Assembly (NCBI GenBank): GCA_910587245.1 | Contig: CAJULX010000009.1 | Coordinates: 1-64,000, forward strand | Length of the DNA stretch: 64,000 nucleotides | DNA from: Candidatus Gastranaerophilales bacterium | GTDB taxonomy: Bacteria; Cyanobacteriota; Vampirovibrionia; Gastranaerophilales; Gastranaerophilaceae | Direction: 5' to 3' | Shown: positions 18,547 through 26,571 of the stretch, in pieces | Layout: each line of letters begins with the position of its first letter | Position numbering within the stretch: the first letter of the stretch is position 1 | The notes under the pieces: generated by a model | What the model was told of the DNA's origin: nothing | What the model saw: only the letters and a program-made list of their open reading frames with translations | The model's database searches: none | Position numbers and translations under genes: made by a program

Positions 18547-19212
18547 ATGGGTTATTGTGAAAAATGTAAAATAAAAGTGACAGGAAAACTTGAACAGTGT
18601 CCTCTTTGCGGAGGTTGTGCGAGTGGTGAAATCTGCGATGAAACGGAGATATTTCCCGATACCGCTCCTGAAAAGCGCAAACATTCATTGTTGATTAAAA
18701 TCCTGGTTTTGTGCAGTGTTATAGCGGCCGCCGTATGTTTTGCAGTAAATGCAAGCATTGCGGGGCAAAATTGGTGGCTGAATTACGTGCTTGCAGGGCT
18801 TGCAAGCTTTTGGGCGCTTGTATTTGTCGCGTTGAAAAAATCTGTTAACCCTGCTAAGGCTGTTTTATATTTTTCCGTTACGGCTTCCGTTCTTATATTT
18901 TTATGGGATATCGCAACGGGTTTTCACCGATGGTCTTTGAATTTTGTACTGCCTGTGCTGCTTGTTTGTGCAATCTGTGCCACCGTTATGTTTGCGCGCT
19001 ATTTATGCTTAAAACCGCAGGATTACCTTTTTTATCTTGTTTTAAATATTTTGCTCGGGATGATTCCTATGGTATTGTTTCTTTTCGGTATACCGGAAGT
19101 TATCTGCCCTTCTGCTGTTTGCGCCGCAGTAAGCATTATAGCATTGGGTGTATTGGTTATATTCAGAGGCGATATCTTGGAAGAAGAACTTGACAGAAGG
19201 CTTCATTTCTGA
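18547..19212 (+). CDS. Zinc-ribbon membrane protein, DUF6320-like
   Basis: The 221 residues begin with a zinc ribbon (CEKCKIKVTG...CPLCGG, two CxxC pairs). About six hydrophobic helices follow (from LLIKILVLCSVIAAAVCFAV to AVCAAVSIIALGVLVIF), with a charged C-terminus. It starts directly after the acyltransferase stop. From memory, proteins of this type are found next to such acyltransferases in gut Firmicutes; I treat that as support only. The likely role is a membrane partner of the hydrolase/acyltransferase pair. Confidence 0.6.
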   Translation: MGYCEKCKIKVTGKLEQCPLCGGCASGEICDETEIFPDTAPEKRKHSLLIKILVLCSVIAAAVCFAVNASIAGQNWWLNYVLAGLASFWALVFVALKKSVNPAKAVLYFSVTASVLIFLWDIATGFHRWSLNFVLPVLLVCAICATVMFARYLCLKPQDYLFYLVLNILLGMIPMVLFLFGIPEVICPSAVCAAVSIIALGVLVIFRGDILEEELDRRLHF

Positions 19213-19220
19213 AATTTAAC

Positions 19221-19255
19221 AAAAAAAGAGGCGCATAAGGTTACATAATGCGCCT
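19221..19255 (-). terminator. Terminator of the glycine-rich protein gene
   Basis: An 8-bp stem (AGGCGCAT 19229-19236 with ATGCGCCT 19248-19255) is followed on the - strand by a run of seven T (19221-19227 as A on +), just after the stop at 19280. It also lies after the + strand trio, but the T-tract favours the - strand gene. Confidence 0.75.
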
Positions 19256-19279
19256 TAGAAAAGTTGTTCATCTAAAATT

Positions 19280-22036
19280 TTACAATACACTCTTATATTC
19301 AAGGATTACAAAGCCGTCGCCGCCTTTACCCCCTTTGCCTTGTGTGCTGTTAAGTACGGCTCCGCCTCCGCCCCCTGCTCCAAAGGTTCCGTTTCCTCCG
19401 TTAGGACTTGCATTTATTGAATACGGAATACATATGCTGTCATACAAAGGGGCTGTAATGCTTGTGCCGCCGCAGCCCGGTCTTATCGGCCCCGCTGTTA
19501 TGCTTAAGCCGTCATTGGATTGAATTGTCTGCGCGCACTGCGTATTGCCTTCTGCATCTTTGCCTTTGTATAAGCAATTAATATATCCGCCAATACCGCC
19601 GTAATCGTTGCTTCCTTTCTGTCCTGATATTATGTTCATATTTTCCGTAATGAATTCTTTATAAGTATCGCTGTAATTATCGGGGTACTTTGTTTCAAGA
19701 CCATGGCTTCCTTTATCCGTGTAGCCGTTTTCGCCTTTTGTGCCGCCGCGTGCCGTGATGGCAACATTTTTTCCGCCTGATTTAACGGAAATGTTTGTAT
19801 CGCCGCCTTTTCCGCCGTTAATTGAAGAATCTCCGCCTTTGCCGATATTGATTACCATTTTTCTGTCATTTTGTTCAAAATTGGTAAGAGTTTTCTGCAC
19901 TATCTCTCCCGCCGTTCCCCCTCCCCCGTTACTTCCTCCCCACTCAACATATATATACCCGCTTGCCCCTGCACCTCCTTTACCAAACGTACTATCCCCC
20001 ACAGTCTGAGAACCTGATCCTCCCCCTCCCCCTGCACCGTAATTATTAGTTAAAGGTGATAAACCGTCCTTAGACGTATTACCTCCAATGCCTCCTGCTA
20101 TAAGATTACCTTTAATATCCTGAGAATATCCTCCTGCTCCCCCATAACTTGTATTAGAACTATCGGATGCTAAATTACCGTTACTTCCCGCTGCATATGT
20201 ATTATTATTTCTATAATCAATCCCTGTCCAATTTACCCCTATAACAGGATTCCTAAAACTTCCCCCTTGAGAAGGTGTAGTTTCCGAACTTGAATACTCT
20301 CCTCCATATCCTCCGTTAGCAGACATAACAGCACTTGCTCCCCTTTTTATATATGTAGCTTTACCGTTATTCCCATTCTGACCCGATACACTTTGAGCCA
20401 ATCCCCCTGCTCCTATTTCAAATGTTAATACCTCCCCGGGAGTTACACTTATCTCTCCTACGCTTATCTGCCCTGCAGCACCTCCGCCGCCTGAATTTGA
20501 TTTTTTATAATATTGACATTTAAGCCCATTCTTAATTGCGGCAGCTGAATACCACAAATGAATAGCACCAGGCTTGCCAGCACCGTTTGAACCGCCTACA
20601 CCACCTCCCGTACAGTTAGTTGTATTGTTAAAAATTGAATTGGTTAACATTCCTCCATACCCTCCAAGAGTCGCTACTCCTCCACCTGTTCCCCCTTTGC
20701 CTCCGCCTCCTGCTCCGCCACCTGCTTCAATAGTGGAATAAAGGGTGGCATTGCCTGTTCCACTCACATATCCACTTGCCTTGCTACCTATAGTGCAGTT
20801 CATTGCAGTACGACAAATCGCATAATTTCCACCAAGTCCCGCATTGGGTCCTCCCCCATCTCCGCCCGCTCCTCCGTTGCCAATACAGCCCTCGCGTCCA
20901 GAACCCGCACTACCGCCAGCTCCACCACCTCCCGGTACTTCCAAAAGAGTTTGGGTGCCTGCTATAATGCCCGTAGAACCGCCACCTCCACCTCCTGCGC
21001 TGCTTGTAGAACCGCCATCACTGCATGAACACCAGGAAGGATAACCCCAATTGCCGCTACTCAAGCCGCTGCCGCCCTGAGTGCCGCTTGCCGAGGTGCT
21101 GCCTGCCGCTACTGCTCCGTTTTTTCCTCCGTCTCCAATAATTAATTTTAAATTAGCTACCTTGCCAGAGTAGGATAGTGCTTGGGTTGTTTTGTATCCT
21201 CCGCTTCCGCCCGTTCCTTGCAAATACCGACTGCTTACAGTGCTGGCTCCTCCGCCCCCGCCCCCGCATGCTGTTACTTTATTGAGAGTTATTACAGTAT
21301 CCTTAAGAAACTTAGTGAATTTGGCATTTGGAGCAATAGTTGTATTATTTGATTCAATAGTCCAGTTGGCGGATATATTGGATATCTTACATTTATTGTC
21401 AAGTTCGGGAGCTTTATAGTTATCGGGAGGAATTATCCCGTTAACAAATGTGTAATTTCCTGCTGTTAATATTTCTCCTTCCGCATTATTTAACAAAGGA
21501 ATATCAGCAGTTTCCCATGCTCTTTCCAGCCCTCCCGAGGCGCCGCCCCCGCCGCCGCCTATCATAAAGACGCGGAGTTTTGTTACGCCCTCGGGAACGG
21601 TAAATGTCCCGTTTGATGTGAATGTTTTATTGCCATAGAGAGCATCTCCGCCTGAGCCTCCGCCGCCCATCATTGTTACGGTTATTCTGTTTACATCCTG
21701 CGGAATATTAAATTCCTGCTGTTCCGTTGAATCCGTAAATATTGTTACAACGGAATCCTTATCGTAATTAGCAGCCTCGCTTAATACTTTTATTTCATTA
21801 TCTGCCATACGGCGGGTCATAACAGGGGCAAGGGCTGCCAGAAGGAGTGATGCGACAAGCAGCGCCATAAGCATTTCAACAAGAGAGAAGGCAGATAGAC
21901 CCTGAAACGAGTTCAGGGTGACGGGATTTAGAGAGAAGGCAGGCTTTTTAACCCACTGTAAATTAGATGCTGAAACGAGTTCAGCATGACGAGCGGCTGA
22001 TGATTTGCGCCATACAAAAATAAATTTCTTTTTCAT
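19280..22036 (-). CDS. Large glycine-rich surface protein with type IV prepilin-like leader
   Basis: This 918-residue protein has a class III signal: LSAFSLVEMLMALLVASLLL at residues 47-66. Cleavage is expected before Phe50, and Glu54 is at position +5, as in type IV prepilins and pseudopilins. The mature part is dominated by glycine clusters (GGGG, GAGGGG) with intervening beta-type blocks, like glycine-rich adhesin or PE-PGRS-like surface proteins. The leader is unusually long. Residues 17-49 include two stretches encoded by palindromic repeats (RHAELVSAS and VTLNSFQGLS), and an AFSL tetrapeptide is duplicated at 33-36 and 49-52. Glycine codons change along the gene. Export through a type IV pilus or type II system is inferred. 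Confidence 0.75.
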   Translation of the reverse strand: MKKKFIFVWRKSSAARHAELVSASNLQWVKKPAFSLNPVTLNSFQGLSAFSLVEMLMALLVASLLLAALAPVMTRRMADNEIKVLSEAANYDKDSVVTIFTDSTEQQEFNIPQDVNRITVTMMGGGGSGGDALYGNKTFTSNGTFTVPEGVTKLRVFMIGGGGGGASGGLERAWETADIPLLNNAEGEILTAGNYTFVNGIIPPDNYKAPELDNKCKISNISANWTIESNNTTIAPNAKFTKFLKDTVITLNKVTACGGGGGGASTVSSRYLQGTGGSGGYKTTQALSYSGKVANLKLIIGDGGKNGAVAAGSTSASGTQGGSGLSSGNWGYPSWCSCSDGGSTSSAGGGGGGSTGIIAGTQTLLEVPGGGGAGGSAGSGREGCIGNGGAGGDGGGPNAGLGGNYAICRTAMNCTIGSKASGYVSGTGNATLYSTIEAGGGAGGGGKGGTGGGVATLGGYGGMLTNSIFNNTTNCTGGGVGGSNGAGKPGAIHLWYSAAAIKNGLKCQYYKKSNSGGGGAAGQISVGEISVTPGEVLTFEIGAGGLAQSVSGQNGNNGKATYIKRGASAVMSANGGYGGEYSSSETTPSQGGSFRNPVIGVNWTGIDYRNNNTYAAGSNGNLASDSSNTSYGGAGGYSQDIKGNLIAGGIGGNTSKDGLSPLTNNYGAGGGGGSGSQTVGDSTFGKGGAGASGYIYVEWGGSNGGGGTAGEIVQKTLTNFEQNDRKMVINIGKGGDSSINGGKGGDTNISVKSGGKNVAITARGGTKGENGYTDKGSHGLETKYPDNYSDTYKEFITENMNIISGQKGSNDYGGIGGYINCLYKGKDAEGNTQCAQTIQSNDGLSITAGPIRPGCGGTSITAPLYDSICIPYSINASPNGGNGTFGAGGGGGAVLNSTQGKGGKGGDGFVILEYKSVL
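21882..21942 (-). repeat. Palindromic repeat A with 13-nt flanking duplication, in-frame in the prepilin leader
   Basis: The hairpin ACCCTGAA-ACGAG-TTCAGGGT spans 21899-21919. It lies between two copies of AGAGAGAAGGCAG (21882-21894 and 21930-21942). The copies are 48 nt apart, exactly 16 codons, so the insertion keeps the frame. On the coding strand it reads VTLNSFQGLS, a peptide typical of the dispersed TGAACTCGTTTCAG-type repeats seen in many bacterial genomes. Confidence 0.85.
21967..21987 (-). repeat. Palindromic repeat B (same family) in the prepilin leader
   Basis: The hairpin ATGCTGAA-ACGAG-TTCAGCAT has the same 5-nt loop and inner stem as repeat A. Outer stem bases differ but stay paired (CC/GG in A, TG/CA in B). 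Coding-strand translation is HAELVSAS. No clear flanking duplication is seen. Confidence 0.85.
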
Positions 22037-22104
22037 TTTAACCTTTTTTCTTACAACTATTCAATACAAATTAAACTTTTCAATTCAGATTTTAGTAACC
22101 CGGG

Positions 22105-22145
22105 CTATATACGTATACGTATATAGTTATATACAATATTGTATA
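22105..22145. promoter_or_regulatory. Two perfect palindromes upstream of a small HTH-like gene
   Basis: A 22-bp perfect palindrome at 22105-22126 (half CTATATACGTA) is followed by a 16-bp one at 22130-22145 (half TATACAAT). Further TGTACA-like sequence continues to about 22160. They lie 33-73 nt before the gene at 22178 and about 70 nt before the divergent glycine-rich gene, so they could be operators for either. Confidence 0.45.
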
Positions 22146-22177
22146 CATGTTTGTACATATGTCAATAAGATTTTAGA

Positions 22178-22393
22178 ATGCTTAATATGGACGCAAATCA
22201 ATTTATCAAGCATATTCAGGCGCAGACCGGCTTAACATACAGACAGCTTGCTGAATTAATGACAGAAAAAACCGGCAAAAAGTATTCAAGAGAATCTTTA
22301 TATGCAAGGGTGCGCCGAAAAAGTTTGAAATTTGAAGAAGCAAATATTATTGCCCAGATTGCAAATGCTAAAATCGGACTGAAATTTGATTAA
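22178..22393 (+). CDS. Small HTH-like DNA-binding protein
   Basis: This is a 71-residue protein (start 22178, or 22187 if the second Met is used). It resembles the product at 31362-31571: both have a helical N-terminus, K-YSRESLYARVRR or NYTYQSLNGKLNR, then FEEANIIAQIANAKIGL or YEEACILADALGYNLIP. The pattern suggests a minimal helix-turn-helix related to XRE/phage regulators. Palindromes lie just upstream, so autoregulation is plausible. It stands alone between divergent and convergent neighbours. Confidence 0.6.
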   Translation: MLNMDANQFIKHIQAQTGLTYRQLAELMTEKTGKKYSRESLYARVRRKSLKFEEANIIAQIANAKIGLKFD

Positions 22394-22409
22394 TATTTCC
22401 ACTGTTTTA

Positions 22410-23888
22410 TCAGCTTATAATTTCTACCCCGAAATGTTCAACGAGCGCATTTATTATATGCGGGTTAATTATTGTATTCGGGCATTTTGCGAAATATATT
22501 TCTTCAGGATTGCTAAAAAGCGTGCTGAGCAAGATATTTACGGTATTCGGGGTGCAGTGGGTTAATATCAGTTTTATATTTTTGCAGTTTGTTTCTTTTA
22601 AAATGCGGATTAAAAGCTGAATTTCTACAGGTGAATCAAGCTTAATAAGGGTTTTTCCTTCGAATTTTTTTATAATTTCTTCTTTTTTATAAGAACCGAC
22701 AATTATATAAATATCTTTGCCGTCCGCTTCTTTTATAATATTGTCGATTTTTTTAATATCGTATTTTAGAGTGACTTTATCGGGGTTTTGAATATCTTCT
22801 TTTGTAAAACCCGTTGTTGAGAGCGCATTTTGAATTAACGGTTCAAAATCGTATCCTTCAATTCTTATCATTTTATCCGGTGAGATAATTTTTGTTGTAA
22901 AAATTGTTCCGCGGTGAAGGTTGTCGATTTTTTGAAGGAAATTTTGAGTGGTAAAAACGGGACCTTTAAAATTTGTAAAATCTATCTGCGCATTTTCATA
23001 CCCGAAATGTCCGATTAAATTTTTATATTTTTGAAAATGCGGGTAGCAAAAGGCGCTAAAAAGGCTTGAATTTGTATAGACATTTATTTTTCTGTCTCCG
23101 ATAGCTTCAAGCAGTTTATCGAGCTCATCAAGGTCGGAACCTGAAACAAGGATTGACTTTCCTTCTTTTATTTCAAAGCTTATATCCGTTTCTGTCCTTT
23201 TTCCGTAAGTATTTTCAAGGGTTTCCATTAGTTTTTGCCAGATATCAAATGAAAATTTTGAAAAATCGCAGATATTTTCTTTTAATTTTTCGGTTTTTTT
23301 AGATGAAATATTAGTTAAATTTAGAAATTTTAAAATTTGAAAATTCCATTCGGAGTTTTTGTATCCGAAATGAGAAAGTTTTTCAACATTAATGCTTGTT
23401 GTTTTTGCAAAAAATGCTATAAGTTCTATTAAATCAAGTTTTTTGGGTTCGTATTCTTTTCTTTTTTGAATAACAAGCGCTTCACCCAGTTTTAAAAGAT
23501 TTGTCCTATTTGGTTTATCGGGCAGTTTAAAAGCATTTTCAACAAGTTCGTATTTTATGCTTTTTTCTTTTGAAACGGCAAGGTATTTTTCCCTTACTTT
23601 AAATTTATCTGCTTCAAGACTGTATAGAAGATGTTTGTAGTCTTCAAGCCTGAAAGATGTATTTATTAAAATAACGGAAAGTGCACGTACGGCTTTTTGC
23701 ATAATATTTTCATTCTGCAGGTTAAAATCCGCAAGTTTTACAATATAAAATGCGATTTGTTTTATTTCGTTTAAAAGTAATTCTTCAAGCGCATAAACGG
23801 AAGGGTCTATTGAGCAGCTCCCGCCTGAATTTTCATTATTTGCGCAATTATTTGTATTTTGATATTCGTTAAAAAAATTGTTTGACAT
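22410..23888 (-). CDS. Hybrid-cluster-protein (Hcp) homologue lacking cluster ligands
   Basis: The 492-residue protein follows the Hcp/hydroxylamine reductase fold along its length: SIDPSVYALEELLLNEIKQIAFY matches the N-terminal helix after the first cluster. Then come ILVSGSDLDELDKLLEA, INVYTNSSLFSAFCYPHFQKY, FTNFKGPVFTTQNFLQ and a C-terminal NALVEHFGVEII. The residues that bind the hybrid cluster appear lost: the Glu of the usual THGEMLPAH is Ser in TNSSLFSAF, and the Cys of TTNC is Phe in TTQNF. The later Cys blocks are missing. Of the four N-terminal cluster cysteines only about two remain (Cys15, Cys25). I infer a pseudoenzyme. It follows pdxA-like by 61 nt. Confidence 0.6.
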   Translation of the reverse strand: MSNNFFNEYQNTNNCANNENSGGSCSIDPSVYALEELLLNEIKQIAFYIVKLADFNLQNENIMQKAVRALSVILINTSFRLEDYKHLLYSLEADKFKVREKYLAVSKEKSIKYELVENAFKLPDKPNRTNLLKLGEALVIQKRKEYEPKKLDLIELIAFFAKTTSINVEKLSHFGYKNSEWNFQILKFLNLTNISSKKTEKLKENICDFSKFSFDIWQKLMETLENTYGKRTETDISFEIKEGKSILVSGSDLDELDKLLEAIGDRKINVYTNSSLFSAFCYPHFQKYKNLIGHFGYENAQIDFTNFKGPVFTTQNFLQKIDNLHRGTIFTTKIISPDKMIRIEGYDFEPLIQNALSTTGFTKEDIQNPDKVTLKYDIKKIDNIIKEADGKDIYIIVGSYKKEEIIKKFEGKTLIKLDSPVEIQLLIRILKETNCKNIKLILTHCTPNTVNILLSTLFSNPEEIYFAKCPNTIINPHIINALVEHFGVEIIS

Positions 23889-23948
23889 AATACAGGATAT
23901 TTTATTCCTTTGAAAGAAATAAAAAATCGCGCCTTAGAGCATTATCCT

Positions 23949-24842
23949 TTAAGATAATTCTTGAGCAAGTTTTATTGCTTCAATCATTCCTTTCGGGTCC
24001 GCAATGCCTTTTCCTGCTATATCATAGGCGGTGCCTGATGATGGAGATGTTCTTATAATTTTTAATCCGATTGTGGTATTAACAACCTGTTTAAAACAAA
24101 GAGCTTTAACGGGGCAGAGCCCTTGATCATGGTATGCGGCTAAAATGCAATCGTAATCTTGTTTTTGATTATTTAAATATTTTTCGCCCACATGTGCAAA
24201 AAGCCCGTCTGCACTTAAAGGCGGGGTGATATTTATATTTTCGGCTTTTAATTTTTCAACGGCAGGAAACATAATTTTTATTTCCTCATCTCCCAGAATG
24301 CCGTTTTCTCCGGCATGCGGATTCAGGGCACACAGAGCGAATTTAGGGGATTTTATACCGCATTTTTCAATTAAAAATTTATTTGTTCTTTTAACCTTTT
24401 CTATGATGAAATCTTCGGTTAATTTAACGTCTTTAAGTGCAAGATGGCGGGTTAAAAGCAGAACTCTTAAATCTTTTGAGATAAACATCATCTCCGCTTT
24501 AGAATTTTCATCGCCTAAAAATTCCTGTAAAATTTCCGTTTGCCCTGAATATTTATATCCTGATTTATGAAGGGCTTCTTTTGAAACGGGAGCTGTAACA
24601 ATTGCGCTTATTTTACCTTCATTTGCAAGGGATGATGCGATTTTAAGCATTTCAAAACAAAATTTTCCGTTATCCGAAGGGTCGATTTCAATGGTTTCAT
24701 AAGGAGCATTCAGTGAATCATTCAGGCTTTTGCCGATTATTAAGATATTATCGGCAGATAAATTCAAGGCGTTTAGAGCTTTAACGGTTATTTCTTCTCC
24801 TATGCCTTTGGTATCTCCTGTTGTGATTGCGATTTTATTCAT
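23949..24842 (-). CDS. pdxA: PdxA-family 4-phosphate dehydrogenase, probably PdxA2 type
   Basis: This NAD-dependent dehydrogenase has 297 residues with family motifs TAPVSKEALHKSG, NPHAGENGILG and the metal-site YHDQGLCPVKAL. PdxA makes the PLP precursor from 4-phosphohydroxythreonine. The close paralogue PdxA2 oxidises 4-phospho-D-threonate or erythronate. Here the start overlaps by 8 nt a DUF1537 kinase, the known partner of PdxA2. A sugar-acid catabolic role is therefore as likely as vitamin B6 synthesis. No other pdx genes are present in the window. Confidence 0.88.
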   Translation of the reverse strand: MNKIAITTGDTKGIGEEITVKALNALNLSADNILIIGKSLNDSLNAPYETIEIDPSDNGKFCFEMLKIASSLANEGKISAIVTAPVSKEALHKSGYKYSGQTEILQEFLGDENSKAEMMFISKDLRVLLLTRHLALKDVKLTEDFIIEKVKRTNKFLIEKCGIKSPKFALCALNPHAGENGILGDEEIKIMFPAVEKLKAENINITPPLSADGLFAHVGEKYLNNQKQDYDCILAAYHDQGLCPVKALCFKQVVNTTIGLKIIRTSPSSGTAYDIAGKGIADPKGMIEAIKLAQELS

Positions 24843-26148
24843 TTACATGGTGCTCAAAGTATTTAACTATATCAATTAAAGTGGATGAAGTACCCAGATT
24901 GCCTGATTTTGTAACGATTAATTGTGCGTTTGAATCTATGCATAAAGGGATTGAAGGCAGGATGGAATCCACTACCTGCAAATATTCGCAATTTATGGCT
25001 TTAGAACATCTGTAAGAAGTTTCGCCGCCGATTGTGATTAAAATAAATTGTGCACGCTGTTTTACCGCGTTAGCAAGTTTTGCAAGATAATCGGTTATTC
25101 TTGTGGCTAAATCTTCTTTTGTAATGCCCTCATCAATGAGCCTGTTTTTCTCGGATTCATTAGATAATTCTTCTTTAAGATCGCAGACATGAACTGCTAC
25201 AATATTATCTTTTACAAGGTTTGATACGATACGCTCGATAAGAGATTCATCGGGCGCTTTCAGAACATCATCAAGGTGCAGCGGAACAAAATATGTGTTT
25301 TGAATATCCGTATCCATTTCAAGTTTTTGCATTTGCAGTGCGGTTAATGATGTTGCGGAGCCTGAAAGGATTAATTTGGGAAGGTTTGGCACCTGTTTTT
25401 GAACAGGGGGTTTGATTTCGCTGAGCCATACGCCTCCAAGTGCATGGGCAAGGCCTGCAGAGCCTGCGGGAAGGATATTATACGAGCTTTTTTGCATTGC
25501 AAGTACAATTTGTTCAAAATCAACGGTAGATACCGCATCCATGACGATTAATTTTTTACCGGCTGAAATTAATTCGTTTAATTTAAGAGCGATAGGGCCT
25601 GCGCCTTTTGCAATTGTTTTCATTTCAATTGAAGCAACTAATTCCTGAGCATTTTCAGATAATCCCCTTTTTAAAATATCCGGGATGTATGATTCATAAA
25701 TGGGCGCTTTAGGGTCGCGGGCGGCATCGGTTCTTTCTATCGGGATGCCTTTTAAAAGCTGGTAGCCGCCTATTGTAATTCTTCCCTCCTGAACAAAGGC
25801 GGGAGCAACAATTGCGGCATCGTATCCTGTAGCTTCAAGCATTGCAAGGATTTCAACGGGGATATTTCCTCTTAATGTGGAATCAATTTTTTTATAAAAA
25901 TATTCTATGCCGAATTTTTCTTTTAAAACTCTTGTGGCTTCGAATACAATTCTGCCTGCGTTTTCGGGGTCAATATTTCTTGTTTCGTTGCAAAGCGCCC
26001 ATGTTTCAACATTCAGATGATTTTCATTCAATGAATTTATATCAAGGATGATTTCAGTGTTTGAGCCTTTCATAAAGAATTGAAGGGCTGTATCGTTGGC
26101 GCCTGTTAAATCATCCGCCACTATCCCTATAGAATTAGAAATTAACAT
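24835..26148 (-). CDS. Four-carbon acid sugar kinase family protein (DUF1537; DtnK/OtnK-like)
   Basis: The protein has 437 residues with the N-terminal domain start IGIVADDLTGANDTALQF (substrate-binding DDxTGAND motif) and a C-terminal nucleotide-binding domain (LILSGSATSLTALQMQKL; ITIGGETSYRC). This family phosphorylates D-threonate, D-erythronate or related acids, and the product is oxidised by PdxA2. The gene begins immediately after the ssb stop codon and overlaps the pdxA-like gene, so ssb, kinase and dehydrogenase may share a transcript. The exact substrate cannot be read from sequence. Confidence 0.83.
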   Translation of the reverse strand: MLISNSIGIVADDLTGANDTALQFFMKGSNTEIILDINSLNENHLNVETWALCNETRNIDPENAGRIVFEATRVLKEKFGIEYFYKKIDSTLRGNIPVEILAMLEATGYDAAIVAPAFVQEGRITIGGYQLLKGIPIERTDAARDPKAPIYESYIPDILKRGLSENAQELVASIEMKTIAKGAGPIALKLNELISAGKKLIVMDAVSTVDFEQIVLAMQKSSYNILPAGSAGLAHALGGVWLSEIKPPVQKQVPNLPKLILSGSATSLTALQMQKLEMDTDIQNTYFVPLHLDDVLKAPDESLIERIVSNLVKDNIVAVHVCDLKEELSNESEKNRLIDEGITKEDLATRITDYLAKLANAVKQRAQFILITIGGETSYRCSKAINCEYLQVVDSILPSIPLCIDSNAQLIVTKSGNLGTSSTLIDIVKYFEHHVNE

Positions 26149-26490
26149 CTAGGCAATCCCTTGGGCTTCATCCTTTTTAGAGTTCATAAGCCTTAAATTT
26201 GTACATCTGATTAAAAATCTTTCGGCCATTTCACCTTCAGGGGTTTGCCATTTGCTTGAAGCAACTCTGCCTTCAATGCCGACTAAACTTCCTTTTTTCA
26301 CCCATTCGCCTGCAATCTCTGCCTGCTTATCCCAAACTTCAATATTAAACCAGTCTGTAACCTGTTCTTTTGTTCTTGAATCCCAGCGGTTTACGGCAAC
26401 AGAAAATGTGGTTCTTATTTTTCCGCTGTCATAATATTTCATCTCGGGGTCCTGTCCTACGCGCCCTACTATAACAACAGAATTTGCCAT
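26149..26490 (-). CDS. ssb: Single-stranded DNA-binding protein, short form
   Basis: The 113-residue OB-fold protein binds single-stranded DNA in replication and repair. Typical features are MANSVVIVGRVGQDPEMKYY, TTFSVAVNRW, TDWFNIEVWDKQAE and GSLVGIEGRV. It ends at DEAQGIA, with no glycine-rich linker and no acidic DDDxPF tail, so the usual docking site for partner proteins is missing. Similar short SSBs are known from cyanobacteria. A 42-bp perfect palindrome lies 82 nt upstream. Confidence 0.9.
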   Translation of the reverse strand: MANSVVIVGRVGQDPEMKYYDSGKIRTTFSVAVNRWDSRTKEQVTDWFNIEVWDKQAEIAGEWVKKGSLVGIEGRVASSKWQTPEGEMAERFLIRCTNLRLMNSKKDEAQGIA

Positions 26491-26571
26491 TTTTATTGCC
26501 TTCCTTTTAATTATCTTTTACGGATGATTATATTATCAAAAAGATTTTCGCGCAACTTTTAAGGGAAATTA

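Noticed and set aside
20844..21044. Proline-rich ORFs on the + strand opposite the glycine-rich protein
   Set aside because: They are antisense shadows of GGN-rich coding on the - strand, where glycine codons read as proline codons. No ribosome site or family supports them.
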